DNA of 64,000 nucleotides, from NCBI RefSeq assembly GCF_014641555.1, contig NZ_BMHY01000005.1:126011-190010 (forward strand), written 5' to 3'. The notes under the pieces are model-generated. The model did not search any database and was not told the origin of the DNA. It was given only the letters and a program-made list of their open reading frames with translations. The stretch is from Paenibacillus radicis (ex Gao et al. 2016) (lineage in GTDB: Bacteria; Bacillota; Bacilli; Paenibacillales; Paenibacillaceae). Positions within the stretch are counted from its first letter, which is position 1. Every line of letters starts with the position of its first letter. Below are positions 15,864 to 26,300 of this stretch, piece after piece. A program made the translations under genes and the position numbers.

Positions 15864-16919
15864 ATGACCGTATTGCAAATACAAAGTGAGACCGGGAAAA
15901 GCGGTGCTGCATCATCACCAGTGGAACTGGAGTTGATGGCTGGACAGTGTGCGGTGGTGCAGTGTAATTATGAGCATGGCCGCCAGTTCATTCGATCCGT
16001 TCTGGGCGAGCCATCTTCGCTTGGGATTCAGGCTTTGTACCGCGGAGAGTGTTTGCAACTGAACCGTTCTGAAATTGTGGAGCGTGTTGGCTGCTATTTT
16101 TTAGATGACGGATTATATAATCGAATGAAGGTAGCCGATTATTTGACCTTTTGGGGACGACTATATACGACTCGAGTGCCCGCCAGCGAACTGTTGGCCC
16201 TAGTGGGGCTTGAAGGCCATGCCAAGGTATTAATTTCCAGACTGAGTTATTCCGAGAAACGGCTGCTTAACTTGGTGAGAAGTCTCATCCACAATCCTGA
16301 GCTTGTCATATGGGAGAACCCGGAGCAAAATCTCGATCTCGAGAGCTGTATTATCCTCAGAAAATTGATCAACACTCTCGTCGATCAAGGCAAGGCGATA
16401 CTCGTTACATGCTCGACGATGGAGCAGGCCATGTTCCTTTCCGAGCATATTTACAGATTAACGGAGGGAGGACTATACCCGGTTACTACGCAGGATGAAC
16501 CGGAAGCCTCTGAACAGACTGTGCAAGGGACAGGAGAACTCAATTCAGAAAGCGATCAAAATGTTTCACGTGTAAAGGTAGCCAAGCTGGAAAAGCTGAT
16601 GATCAAAGCGGACGACAAATTTGTCTTCGTGGACCCGATGGACATTTATTACATTGAAAGCAGCGATGGGCTGTCGCATATCCATACGAACTTAGGCGAC
16701 CTCACGACAGCATGGACATTGACAGAACTGGAGGACAAGCTTGCCCCTTATCAATTCTACCGCTGCCATCGTTCCTACCTCGTAAACCTTAATCATACAT
16801 CCGAATTGATTACTTGGACACGCAACAGCTACAGCCTGGTCCTCCGTGACGACAAGAAGTCGATGATCCCGATGTCCAAGAATCGATTCGAAGAAATTAA
16901 GAGTATTATGGGGCTGTAA
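15864..16919 (+). CDS. LytTR regulator fused to a degenerate ABC-ATPase domain
   Basis: 351 residues from ATG 15864 (GGAGG nine bases upstream; the longer frame from 15816 has no ribosome binding site). Residues 1-215 have the ABC-ATPase outline, but the catalytic motifs are broken: the P-loop region (about 27-41) reads C-N-Y-E-H-G-R-Q instead of G-x-x-G-x-G-K-S, the signature is L-S-Y-S-E, and Walker B is V-I-W-E-N-P. Residues 240-351 are a LytTR DNA-binding domain (F-V-F-V..I-Y-Y-I-E-S-S..C-H-R-S-Y-L-V-N). It precedes a real ABC ATPase and permease and probably regulates them. The pseudo-ATPase half may sense transporter state or a ligand; that is inference. Confidence 0.82.
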   Translation: MTVLQIQSETGKSGAASSPVELELMAGQCAVVQCNYEHGRQFIRSVLGEPSSLGIQALYRGECLQLNRSEIVERVGCYFLDDGLYNRMKVADYLTFWGRLYTTRVPASELLALVGLEGHAKVLISRLSYSEKRLLNLVRSLIHNPELVIWENPEQNLDLESCIILRKLINTLVDQGKAILVTCSTMEQAMFLSEHIYRLTEGGLYPVTTQDEPEASEQTVQGTGELNSESDQNVSRVKVAKLEKLMIKADDKFVFVDPMDIYYIESSDGLSHIHTNLGDLTTAWTLTELEDKLAPYQFYRCHRSYLVNLNHTSELITWTRNSYSLVLRDDKKSMIPMSKNRFEEIKSIMGL

Positions 16920-16953
16920 CGTCCGCATTTTTAACCCTAATATGACTCCGTTC

Positions 16954-16983
16954 ATCCCCCTGACTGCGCTTTTCAAGGGGGAT
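16954..16983 (+). terminator. Hairpin between regulator and ABC genes
   Basis: ATCCCCC pairs with GGGGGAT around a loop that includes a TGA/TCA extension, followed by TTTATTG. It lies 34 bases past the LytTR stop and could be a weak terminator or attenuator, leaving the ABC pair partly on a separate transcript. Confidence 0.55.
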
Positions 16984-17060
16984 TTATTGCTCTGTAGCCT
17001 TATTCGCGATAATCTTGCCGTGAGCTTGAAAGGGCTACTAAGCAATAGTGGGTGAACGTC

Positions 17061-17906
17061 ATGGAAAGCATCATCGAGGTAGATCATCTTGCGAAAATGT
17101 ATCAAAAGAAGCAGGCGCTGAAGAATCTAAGCTTTCAAGTGCAGAAAGGAGAAATATTCGGATTTCTCGGCCCCAGCGGCTCTGGAAAGACAACGACGGT
17201 GAAAATACTGACTTCTCAGCTGCGATTTACATCCGGAAGGGTAACGGTATTTGGATCAGCTCCGGACCGCAGCCGCAATGCAAATTTTCTCGGTCGAATC
17301 GGAATTCTGACAGATAATAGCGGCCTGTATGATCGTCTAAGCGTCTATGACAATTTAGCTCTGTTCTGCCGGTTGTATGGCGTACCTGAAGGGTCAGTTG
17401 GCGGCGTGCTGGAAGCCGTCAATCTTTCAACTGACAGGAATACGTTGGTGCATCAGTTGTCCAAGGGGATGAAGCAGAGAGTCACGCTGGCCAGAGCCAT
17501 TCTTCACCGACCGGAGATTCTATTCCTTGACGAGCCGACCTCTGCGCTCGATCCGGTTAATGTCCTGCAGATTCATGAGACCCTGCGGCAGCTGAACCGG
17601 GACGGGACGACGATCTTCTTGACCACGCACAACATGCAGGAGGCGGAGGCGTTATGTGATCGTGTTGCTTTTTTGAACAATGGGGAAATTTCCGCCCTGG
17701 ATACTCCTTTGCAATTAAGACTGCAGCACGGGGATCAGACCATTACCCTCACAACGCCGAAAGGTCTGGAAATCGTAGGACAGAATGCAGCAGGGGCAAC
17801 CCGCATTAACGAGCTGATCTGCAGCGGAGAGCTGCTGGCGATTCATTCCAATGAGCCGACGCTCGGTGATATCTTTGTAAAATTGACAGGGAGGGGCCTG
17901 GAATGA
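17061..17906 (+). CDS. ABC transporter ATP-binding protein (ABC-2 exporter type)
   Basis: 281 residues. Walker A is G-P-S-G-S-G-K-T-T, the signature L-S-K-G-M-K-Q-R, and Walker B E-I-L-F-L-D-E-P-T-S-A-L-D, with a switch T-T-H-N. The C-terminal tail is that of drug or antibiotic efflux ATPases. ATG 17061 is likely; an in-frame GTG at 17052 overlaps the GTGGGTGA ribosome-binding region. Its end overlaps the permease start by four bases. Together with the preceding LytTR protein and the permease it forms a typical regulated ABC-2 efflux unit. The substrate is unknown; drug, peptide or lipid export are all possible. Confidence 0.88.
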   Translation: MESIIEVDHLAKMYQKKQALKNLSFQVQKGEIFGFLGPSGSGKTTTVKILTSQLRFTSGRVTVFGSAPDRSRNANFLGRIGILTDNSGLYDRLSVYDNLALFCRLYGVPEGSVGGVLEAVNLSTDRNTLVHQLSKGMKQRVTLARAILHRPEILFLDEPTSALDPVNVLQIHETLRQLNRDGTTIFLTTHNMQEAEALCDRVAFLNNGEISALDTPLQLRLQHGDQTITLTTPKGLEIVGQNAAGATRINELICSGELLAIHSNEPTLGDIFVKLTGRGLE

Positions 17907-18625
17907 CATTTTCACTAAACCGAATGCTCGCGATCGCCGGGAAGGAGTGGAAGGATTCCGTTAAGAACCCGCAAATTCTTCTCATGGCAGGCATGCCTAT
18001 TGTGTTCTCCATCTTAATGAAAGGCCAAAATGCACTGTCTGAAGGCAATACCATCGATAGCTTCACTGTGCCCATCATGATTGCAATCGCGGTTGTTGGT
18101 GCTTTTGTTCAGGCTCTTATGATTTCAGAGGAAAAGGAAAAGAACACACTGCGTGCACTCATGTTGTCTCCGGCCTCGCCGGTGGAGGTATTGCTGGGTA
18201 AAAGCGCTATGACCACCGTGTATACCATTGCTGTCATGATTGTCTGTATGTTTATTACCGGAGTTCCGGCGATAAATATAGGTTACCTGGCTTTATTTAT
18301 TCTGCTCCTGCTGGTTGTTTTCATGGCTTTGGGCACATCAATTGGCTTGATCTCTCGAACGGCGTCCGAGACGTCCATCGTGGGCCTTCCTATTCTGCTG
18401 TTTTTTGTTTTTGGCCCCATTTTTGCGCCGGGGCTGAAGGTCTCCTTCGTTATGGATGTGATTAGCTTCATCCCTTCCTATCACTTCATGCAGGGGCTGT
18501 CGGCCATATTTCTAGACGAGGGAATAAAGCAAGTCTGGCTGAGCCTTGGCAACTTGCTCGTATGGGTGATCCTCTCCACATTGTTAGTCTTCTTCATTTA
18601 CGGCGGCAAACGTTTTGACAAGTAG
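17903..18625 (+). CDS. ABC-2 type permease
   Basis: 240 residues with about six hydrophobic helices, including A-L-F-I-L-L-L-L-V-V-F-M-A-L. The E-K-E-K-N-T-L-R-A-L-M-L-S-P segment after the second helix is characteristic of ABC-2 permeases. Its ATG lies in an ATGA overlap with the ATPase stop, showing tight coupling. It should form a homodimeric channel with two copies of the ATPase at 17061-17906. No substrate can be inferred from sequence. Confidence 0.88.
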   Translation: MTFSLNRMLAIAGKEWKDSVKNPQILLMAGMPIVFSILMKGQNALSEGNTIDSFTVPIMIAIAVVGAFVQALMISEEKEKNTLRALMLSPASPVEVLLGKSAMTTVYTIAVMIVCMFITGVPAINIGYLALFILLLLVVFMALGTSIGLISRTASETSIVGLPILLFFVFGPIFAPGLKVSFVMDVISFIPSYHFMQGLSAIFLDEGIKQVWLSLGNLLVWVILSTLLVFFIYGGKRFDK

Positions 18626-18662
18626 CCTTACTAACGGACTTTGGAAGGGGAGGAGGCTTCAT

Positions 18663-18770
18663 ATGAGCAAGGGGACGAAAAATGTAATCATAGGCGTGAT
18701 CGTACTCGCCGTCGTATTGATAGTTAGATGGCTTTGGCTCCCTGACGGGATTATGGGCTTGTTGTCCTGA
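18663..18770 (+). CDS. 35-residue single-helix membrane peptide
   Basis: A short gene: ATG 18663 to TGA 18768-18770. A strong GGGGAGGAGG ends six bases before the start. The peptide has a basic N-terminus (M-S-K-G-T-K-N), one hydrophobic helix of about 16 residues (V-I-I-G-V-I-V-L-A-V-V-L-I-V), then W-L-W-L-P-D-G. It starts 37 bases after the permease stop, in the same direction, and precedes the terminator at 18875. It is probably a small accessory subunit or regulator of the ABC exporter. I know of no named family, and the case rests on the ribosome binding site, position and membrane-like composition. Confidence 0.65.
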   Translation: MSKGTKNVIIGVIVLAVVLIVRWLWLPDGIMGLLS

Positions 18771-18874
18771 ATCGAGTGCTGTATTTGTAGATGATAGCAA
18801 TGCCGACATACTTGCAGGCAAGCCTGCAGGGATACGTATTCATGGCGTCCGTTAGTTATCTACTTAGTTGAAAA

Positions 18875-18914
18875 CAGAGCATGGTGTTCGCAACACCGAT
18901 GCTCTATTTTTTTT
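18875..18914 (+). terminator. Rho-independent terminator between convergent genes
   Basis: AGAGCATGGTGTT pairs with AACACCGATGCTCT around a CGC loop, followed by ATTTTTTTTG. It ends the LytTR/ABC operon and may also act for the convergent suppressor-of-fused gene. Confidence 0.9.
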
Positions 18915-18925
18915 GTACATATTGA

Positions 18926-19657
18926 TTAAAACAAACCAAATCGTTTTTTGCAGGTGTTCTTACGGCTTGGATCGACAATCAGGTTTATACCAGCTTGATC
19001 GAGTTTTTCTAACAAGGCATCTGCGCCATGCTTGAGCTTATAGTTCATCTCTTCATTATAAAGCGGTAATAGGTTGAAGAAATGAACCTCCTTGTCCGGT
19101 GATATTGCAAGTGTATAGAATTCATTCGGCGATTCTACTGCAGTGGGGAGGGTAAGCATCATACCCGATAACTTGGTGTTTTTAGCATAGTTCTCAACAG
19201 GGTTATTATTGGGGATCGTATGATCGGCATATAGCCATGTGTTGTATTCGTGCGGAAGGCGGGCGAGTGTTTTTAGGCTTCTAATTGGCCAATAATGCTC
19301 TTCACTCTTGAAGCTCTCCTCCGATATTTTCCATGAAGCAGGGAGACAAATCATAAGCTCAGCATAACGGAATGCCTCTGCGCCCTCGGGAACAGTCATA
19401 GGCAGGTTACTCATTCCGCATGTAACTAATGTCATATAGTCTCTCTCTTTGGTTGGAGGGACGAATAATATATCAAGATGAATAAGGTCGGAGATTATTT
19501 CATGATAAACAGATTCAATAGGTCCGATATGCTTCTCAACATGCTCCGAAATAAGATCAATGGAAGCCGTATCACCCTGAGCAGGAGTGAAGGGTTTGTC
19601 TGATGCTTGGTGACGATAGATGATACTTCCAGCGGGCGAGCGTTCTTCTGTTTTCAT
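18926..19657 (-). CDS. Suppressor-of-fused (SUFU)-domain protein
   Basis: 243 residues from ATG 19657, which has AGGAG upstream; the longer frame to 19699 lacks a ribosome binding site. The order H-I-G-P-I-E-S-V-Y-H-E-I, then H-L-D-I-L-F-V-P-P, then V-T-C-G-M-S-N-L-P-M, then L-M-I-C-L-P matches bacterial suppressor-of-fused domain proteins. These are often found near polymorphic toxin or immunity genes and may be immunity or scaffold proteins; their biochemical role is not established. No toxin is adjacent here. The gene is monocistronic, with its promoter in the AT-rich sequence at 19660-19740. Confidence 0.82.
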   Translation of the reverse strand: MKTEERSPAGSIIYRHQASDKPFTPAQGDTASIDLISEHVEKHIGPIESVYHEIISDLIHLDILFVPPTKERDYMTLVTCGMSNLPMTVPEGAEAFRYAELMICLPASWKISEESFKSEEHYWPIRSLKTLARLPHEYNTWLYADHTIPNNNPVENYAKNTKLSGMMLTLPTAVESPNEFYTLAISPDKEVHFFNLLPLYNEEMNYKLKHGADALLEKLDQAGINLIVDPSRKNTCKKRFGLF

Positions 19658-19979
19658 ATGGACTCCTTTGGGATTTATGTCATTAATTAAATGATACAAT
19701 TTTATAATGTTATTGGAAACATTTAGTTTGTTTGAATCGTAGAGTAAGCCAAGCGAAAGTGAAAGAAATTAAAGGTAAATATTTTTCAGCATCGATTATG
19801 AGCAAGAATTGATTCAATTACTCATTTTCCCTTTTCCTAACAGTATCTTCAATTAATCGTAATGGAGGAATAATCTCATGCTTATTTTCTTGAGTTTACC
19901 GTCATTTTACCTCCCATTCTTATCATGTACCTTATGCGTTCCGCGAGAACGAAATTTTTTAGCGAAAGGTAGATTATGA

Positions 19980-20144
19980 ATGGCGAAAACGGTATCCCTT
20001 AGAGAGGTTTTTCCAGGCAATGTTCTGGCTGCAAAGGTCACAACGCCCACGGGCATGGTCCTGCTTCCGGCTGGCGTGAAATTAACGAGAGAGCAATTGG
20101 AGAAAATCAGGAAATTCGGAGTTCATACAATAAAGGTAGAATAA
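19980..20144 (+). CDS. 54-residue protein resembling the N-terminal domain of HD-GYP proteins
   Basis: ATG 19980 to TAA 20142-20144, with GAAAGG about ten bases upstream. The sequence follows the pattern of the small domain placed before many HD-GYP phosphodiesterase domains: V-F-P-G-N-V-L-A, then a turn T-P-T-G-M-V-L-L-P-A-G, then T-R-E-Q-L-E-K-I-R-K-F-G-V and a last strand T-I-K-V. No HD-GYP domain follows; a terminator at 20194 closes the gene. It shares its upstream TTTACC repeat with the SLH gene. A small stand-alone relative of this domain, possibly a binding module, is the best description. It could instead be a remnant, but the intact frame, ribosome binding site and own terminator argue against that. 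Confidence 0.65.
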   Translation: MAKTVSLREVFPGNVLAAKVTTPTGMVLLPAGVKLTREQLEKIRKFGVHTIKVE

Positions 20145-20193
20145 ATAAGCAGTCAGGACGGTGAAATAGCGATATAAAGGTGGCAAGAGAGAG

Positions 20194-20232
20194 CGGTATT
20201 CCTTTTATGACAAAGGAATGCCGTTTTTTATT
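20194..20232 (+). terminator. Rho-independent terminator
   Basis: CGGTATTCCTTT pairs with AAAGGAATGCCG around a TATGAC loop, followed by TTTTTTATTT. It ends the 54-residue gene. Confidence 0.9.
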
Positions 20233-20293
20233 TCTATATATTCTTTGTAAAAGGGGGTGAAAGTAACTATATGCACGCCCCGGTTCTTTAAGA

Positions 20294-20323
20294 AGGATAA
20301 GGAAGATTCTTATCCTATTTTTT
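20294..20323 (+). terminator. Leader terminator before the SLH-protein gene
   Basis: AGGATAAG and CTTATCCT flank a seven-base loop and are followed by ATTTTTTG. It lies 75 bases before the SLH gene start and directly after a six-codon open frame (ATG 20271 to TAA 20291) with GGGGGTG upstream. No complete gene lies between this and the preceding terminator, so it may be an attenuator. Confidence 0.6.
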
Positions 20324-20397
20324 GCTGGGATTTTACCATCATTTTACCTGGGTCGTTTATTGTATCTACTAAAAAGTACATATGGAGGTTTAATAAA

Positions 20398-23300
20398 ATG
20401 AGGTTTTCAGTACAGCGAATATATCGCGTTTTGCTCATTCAGTTAATTGGGATCATGTTTATAGTATCTATCCCGCTGCATCCCGCTCAGGCAGCTCCGG
20501 GCTTCGCAGGCGGTGATGGCACTCCCGGCTCTCCGTATTTAATCGAGAATGCCAGCCAATTTAATGAGATCCGTAATAATATTAATGCTTATTATAGGCT
20601 AACTCAGGACATTGATCTATCATCATACGCCTCATCGGAAGGAGGGAGGGGCTGGCGGCCGATTGAAGGTTATTTTGCAGGTCAACTGGATGGTGGGGGT
20701 CATGGGATTACAGGCTTGTCTATTCATCGGGGCGATGAAAACAATATCGGTTTATTCCAGTATATCAGGGGTAATGTTAGTCATTTGAGTATTGTGCAGG
20801 CTGACGTCACAGGCAATGACAATACTGGTATTTTAGCCGGCAGCCTGTATATGGGCACCATAGAAGATGTACATGTCTCTGGACATGTAGAGGGAGGCTC
20901 TCATGTTGGAGGCCTGGCCGGAGATGTTCAGCATTCACAGGTGCAGGTATCGGGGGCAGCCGCATCTGTTAAAGGAAATGGCAGCCATGTGGGCGGGTTG
21001 ATTGGGGCTGTCTCCAACTCGACCAATACCTTCTCCATCACAGACAGCTACGCCGAGGGCAATGTTGAGGGACACGATATGTATACCGGCGGACTAATCG
21101 GATTTCTGTTCTCGGGAACGGTGGAACGCAGTTATGCCTCGGGAGATGTTGCAGGGGCTAACGAAACGGGCGGACTGATAGGGACGGCTTATGCTGGAAG
21201 CGTCATCCGGGACAGCTTCGCGCTAGGTAAGGTTAGCGGGAATCAGACAGTCGGCGGGTTCACAGGTCATATTTACGAATCTGATATTAGCCAGTCCTAC
21301 TCCGCAGGTACCGTAACTGGCAACAGCAACGTGGGCGGATTTGCCGGATATACGTACAACTGGACATCCAATCAATTGTATTGGAATACTGATGCCTATG
21401 GGTGGGCTTTTGGCTTTAGTGCGAGGAGCATTACTGGAATTTCGGGAATCAACTTGCTCAAAGCTTCTAGCTACGGGGGCTTCGACTTCAGTAGCAAATG
21501 GGCAATTGCCGAGGGCAAGAGTTATCCCTATTTGCGCGGTAATGCACCTTTATGGCTGAACAATTTGACTTTAACTCCAAACGCTGGAACGGCGGGTAAT
21601 ATCGCACCTGCCTGGCAGCCTCATATCTACCAGTATGATTTGAGTGTAACCAGCAGCGTAACTTCTCTGACAGCTGTTCCGGCTGTTGCCAATGCAGGAG
21701 CAATTGTAGAGGTCTCTGGAATGAATGGACTTACTACAGGAATCAATGCGGCAACAGTCACAATAAAAGATTCTAAGGGAGTACGATCTTCCAAAGTTTA
21801 CGCTATCCAGATTCATAAACTCGCTTCGTCTAATTTGTCTTCCGACGCCAGCTTGTCAGACTTGCGGATTGACGGAGCTCCAATAGCCGGATTCAGCGGC
21901 AATACGCTTTCTTATAGAGCAGTCGTTCCAAACGCAACTACATCTGTGACGATAACGGCAACACCTAATCATCCTGATGCTACCTTTACGGTTACAGGGG
22001 GAACTGCTCTCAATCTGGGAGATAACACAGCAACAATCAGAGTGGCAGCATCTGACGGGACAACCCGAACGTATACGCTTACGATTGAACGAAATCGTTT
22101 TGCGGGAGGCAACGGGACGGAGGCTTCTCCTTATCTCATCCAGAGTGCCAGCCAGTTTAATGATATCCGTAACGATTATCAGAAAGCTTACCGGCTTATT
22201 GCGGATATAGATCTATCCGCTTACGCAACGGCAAATGGCGGCGATGGATGGGAACCGATTTATTTTGAAGGGATTCTGCAAGGCAATGGACATGTAATTA
22301 AAGGTCTAAAGATCAATCGACCGGGTGAAAACGTAATAGGCTTATTCCAATATATTTATCTCGGCAGCGTATCCGATTTGAGCATTGTGCAGGCTAACGT
22401 AGTTGGAGGGAACGATGTTGGCATCCTTGCGGGGCTTCATAACTCCAACACGATTACAAATGTACGGACATCGGGCTCGGCTGTGGGAAATAATAATGTG
22501 GGAGGACTTGTCGGAAGCTTTCATAGCGGAACGATTAAGGCCAGCAGCTCCACTGCAACGGTCACGGGCAGCGGCGAAGCGGTTGGCGGTTTGGTCGGAC
22601 AGGGTTATTCCACGATTGAAACCAGTTATTCGGAGGGGAATGTACACGGCTTAAGCAAGGTTGGCGGTTTGGTCGGCGAAGCGGTTGGCTCAATGATTTC
22701 GAATAGCTTTGCTATAGGGGAAGTAAAAGCGGATACGGCTTCCGCTGGCGGATTAATTGGCCGCAGCAATCAAGGAACTTATACGAATTTATACGCTGCA
22801 GGGAAGGTTCAAGGAAGCAGTGCTGTTGGCGGTCTGGTAGGCACTCGGACAAACTCAACCTTCACAAGAGGATATTGGAATACAACGACGACTGGCCAAA
22901 CCTTGGGAGCGGGCTCAGGTACGGCTACCGGATTGACAGGATATACGACAGCGCAGATGAAATCCAGCAGCAGCTTCAGCGGCTGGGATTTCAGCAGTAT
23001 CTGGAGCATTGCTTCAACAACGACGCCTTATTTGCGCAGTGCGCCGCTGCCGTTATGGCTTACTAGTCTGACGGTTACGGGTAATACAGGTGCGGCTGGC
23101 AGCGTATCCGCATTCGATAATTTATCGCGGACACTTACCGTAGGTGTGGCGGCTGATGTGCAGAGCGTTACCATCTCGGGAACCGCAGTTGATCCTTCAG
23201 CTGTTGTGACCGCGAGCGGAGGCGCGAATTTGTCTTCCGGCTCCAATCCGGTCGTCGTAACCGTTAAGGGGGTTGACGGCTACAATAGTCTTGAGTATCG

Positions 23301-26300
23301 GTTAAACGTAATGCGGGCCGATCCGTCTGTGGGCGGGCTCAGTGATATAACGTTATCTTCCGGTACGCTTAGTCCCGCATTCGCAGAAGCGACGACAGGC
23401 TATTCGGTCAGCGTTCCCTATACAACGTCTACACTGGCCGTTATCCCTTCTGTCAGCAATGCCGGGTCCACCGTTAAAATAAACGGTACTGCCGTTACTA
23501 GCGGTCAGCCTAGCGGAAATATTGCACTTACAGCAGGTACAAGCACGGTTATTACGATAGAGGTTACTTCTCAGGATGGAACAAATACGAAAAGCTACAC
23601 ACTGACGGTGACAAGAGCTGCCGGCAGTGCAAATGCTAATCTGAGCGCGTTGACGACAACTGGGGGAGCGCTAAGCCCGACATTCTCCGCTGCTACGACA
23701 TCCTATGCCGCTGCAGGTGTGGCAAATACGACTACCAGCGTTACGGTACGCCCGACAACAGCGGATTCTACGGCGGCAGTGACAGTTAGCGTGAATGGGG
23801 GCACTGCTGTATCCGTAACAAGCGGTCAAAACAGCTCGGCGCTTGCCCTTAACGTAGGAGCTAATACGATAGAAATTACGGTAACGGCTCAGGATGGAAC
23901 GATTAAACGATATTCGATTTCTGTAACGCGTGCCGCAAGTACGGTTACAACATTAAGCGGACTGATGGTATCTTCCGGAGCGCTTAATCCTGCCTTTTCT
24001 TCTACTCGTGCTTCCTATACAGCAACGGCGGCGAGCAGTTACGCTAGTGTGACGGTAAAGCCTACGGCAACTTTTGCAGGTGCGACAATTACAGTATCGG
24101 TCAACGGAAGTGATCCGGTTGCTGTGATAAGCGGGGCAGATAGCACGGCTTTGCCTTTAGTTACCGGCTCCAATTCGATTGAGATTAAAGTGCTTGCTCA
24201 AGATGGTGTTTCATCCCGAACCTATACGATTGCTTTGACAAGAAGCGCGAGCTCAGCAAGTGACTTGACGTCGTTTAGTTTTGAAGGTTTATCGCCTGCA
24301 GTAATCGGGACAATTAATGGAACGAATGTTTCGCTGACCGTTCCATACGGAACGAATGTCGGACAGCTGGCGGCGACCTTTGCAAACTCAGCTGCATCTA
24401 CGGTAACAGTGGGAGGCGTGACGCAGACTAGCGGTGTAACGACTAATAATTTTACATCGCCTGTCTTATACAAGGTAACTGCGGAGAATGGTACAACAAC
24501 TAAGACCTACACGGTGACGGTTACGATAGCATCGAACACTGAGAACGAGCTGACGTCGTTCAGCTTTGCTGGACTGACGCCTGCAGTAGCGGGTGTGATC
24601 AGCGGCAATGATGTGACGCTGACTGTGCCCTACGGAACGGACGTTAGCGCGTTGGTAGCGACGTTTAGCAGTTCGGCAGGTTCAACAGTTAAGGTAGGCA
24701 ATGCCGCTCAAGTGAGTGAATTGACTGCAAACGACTATATGTCTCCGGTGGTTTACACCGTGACAGCTCAGAATGGAAGTACGCATAATTACAAGGTGAC
24801 GGTTACGATAGCATCAAACACGGAGAAAGAATTGATGTCATTTAGCTTTGCTGGTCTTACACCTGCAGTGACGGGAGCGATCAGTGGAAATAATGTGACA
24901 CTGACCGTGCCTTATGGAACGGACGTTAGTGCATTAGTGGCAACGTATAGCAGTTCGGCGGGTTCAACAGTTAAGATAGGCAATTCCGCTCAAGTGAGTG
25001 GAGCGACTGCAAATAACTATACGTCTCCGGTAGTTTACACCGTAACGGCGCAGGATGGAAGTGCGCAAGATTACACGGTGAATGTTGTAGTAGCATCGAA
25101 CACAGCAAAGGAACTGACATCGTTCAGTTTTGCTGGACTGACACCTGCAGTAACAGGAACAATCAACGGCAATAACGTAACACTGACCGTGCCTTATGGA
25201 ACGGACGTTAGTGCATTAGTGGCAACGTATAGCAGTGCGGCAGGCTCAACAGTGAAGGTAGGAACTGTCGCTCAGACAAGCGGAGTGACCACGAACGACT
25301 TCGCGTCACCAGTAATCTATACCGTCATTGCTCAAGATGGTAGCACGAAGAACTACAAGGTGACGGTTACGATAGCATCAAATACAGCAAAGGAACTGAC
25401 GTCGTTCAGCTTTGCTGAACTGACACCTGTGGTGGTCGGAACTATTAACGGCAACAATGTAGCGCTGACCTTACCATACGGAACAAACGTTAGCGCATTA
25501 GTGGCGACGTTTAGCAATTCGGCAGGCTCAACAGTGAAGGTAGGAATTGTCGCTCAGACAAGTGGAGTGACCGCGAACGACTTCGCGTCACCAGTAATCT
25601 ATACCGTCATTGCTCAAGATGGCAGCACAAAGAGCTATACGGTAACCGTCACGATAGCGGCAAATCCGTCACCTGGCGGCGGTAATGGAGGCAGCGGAGG
25701 CACTGGCGGCAGTGGCAGTGATACCGGACCGAAGGATTATGATGAGATCATAATAAAAGCGGGGCAATTCGGAAGCTTCACACGTACTGGCGAAATCAGC
25801 CTTTCCATTCCGAGCGGCGCATTTGAACAGGATGTAACATTACAATTGAGAAAGATCACCGACACAACGAAGCTAGTGAATCATGGCGAACGGCTAGTTG
25901 GCCCGGTTTACGAAGTGTTGAGAAAATCATCAGGTAATGCCATGAAAAAAATGCTGCTAACACTAAATTTTGATTCTGCCTTAATCAATAAAAACGAGAA
26001 GCCCGCTATTTTCTATTACGATGAGCTAAATAAGAAATGGATAGAGCTTGGCGGTATTGTTGAGGGCAATAGTGTTACTGTGGAAACGAATCAGTTCGCC
26101 AAGTTTGCTGTGCTGGCCGTTCGTAAAAATTCGGATGGCGGGACAACGTCTCCGCAGTTTACGGACATAGAGGGGCATTGGGCTGCATCTGCAATTATTC
26201 AGGCAGCATCGAGAGGCATTACTTCCGGATATTCCGATGGCTCATTCCGGCCTAATGCTCCAATTACAAGAGCGGAATTTGCAGTATTGCTGGTTAAGGC

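Larger units (their letters stand above)
19895..20349 (+). promoter_or_regulatory. Two copies of a TTTACC-N5-TTTACC direct repeat
   Basis: The 18-base block TTTACCGTCATTTTACCT at 19895-19912 recurs with one change (G to A) at 20332-20349. The first lies 67 bases before the small gene at 19980 and the second 48 bases before the SLH-protein gene at 20398. Each block is a direct repeat of TTTACC with an 11-bp period, about one helical turn, as for a regulator binding as tandem copies. The regulator is not known. Confidence 0.5.
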
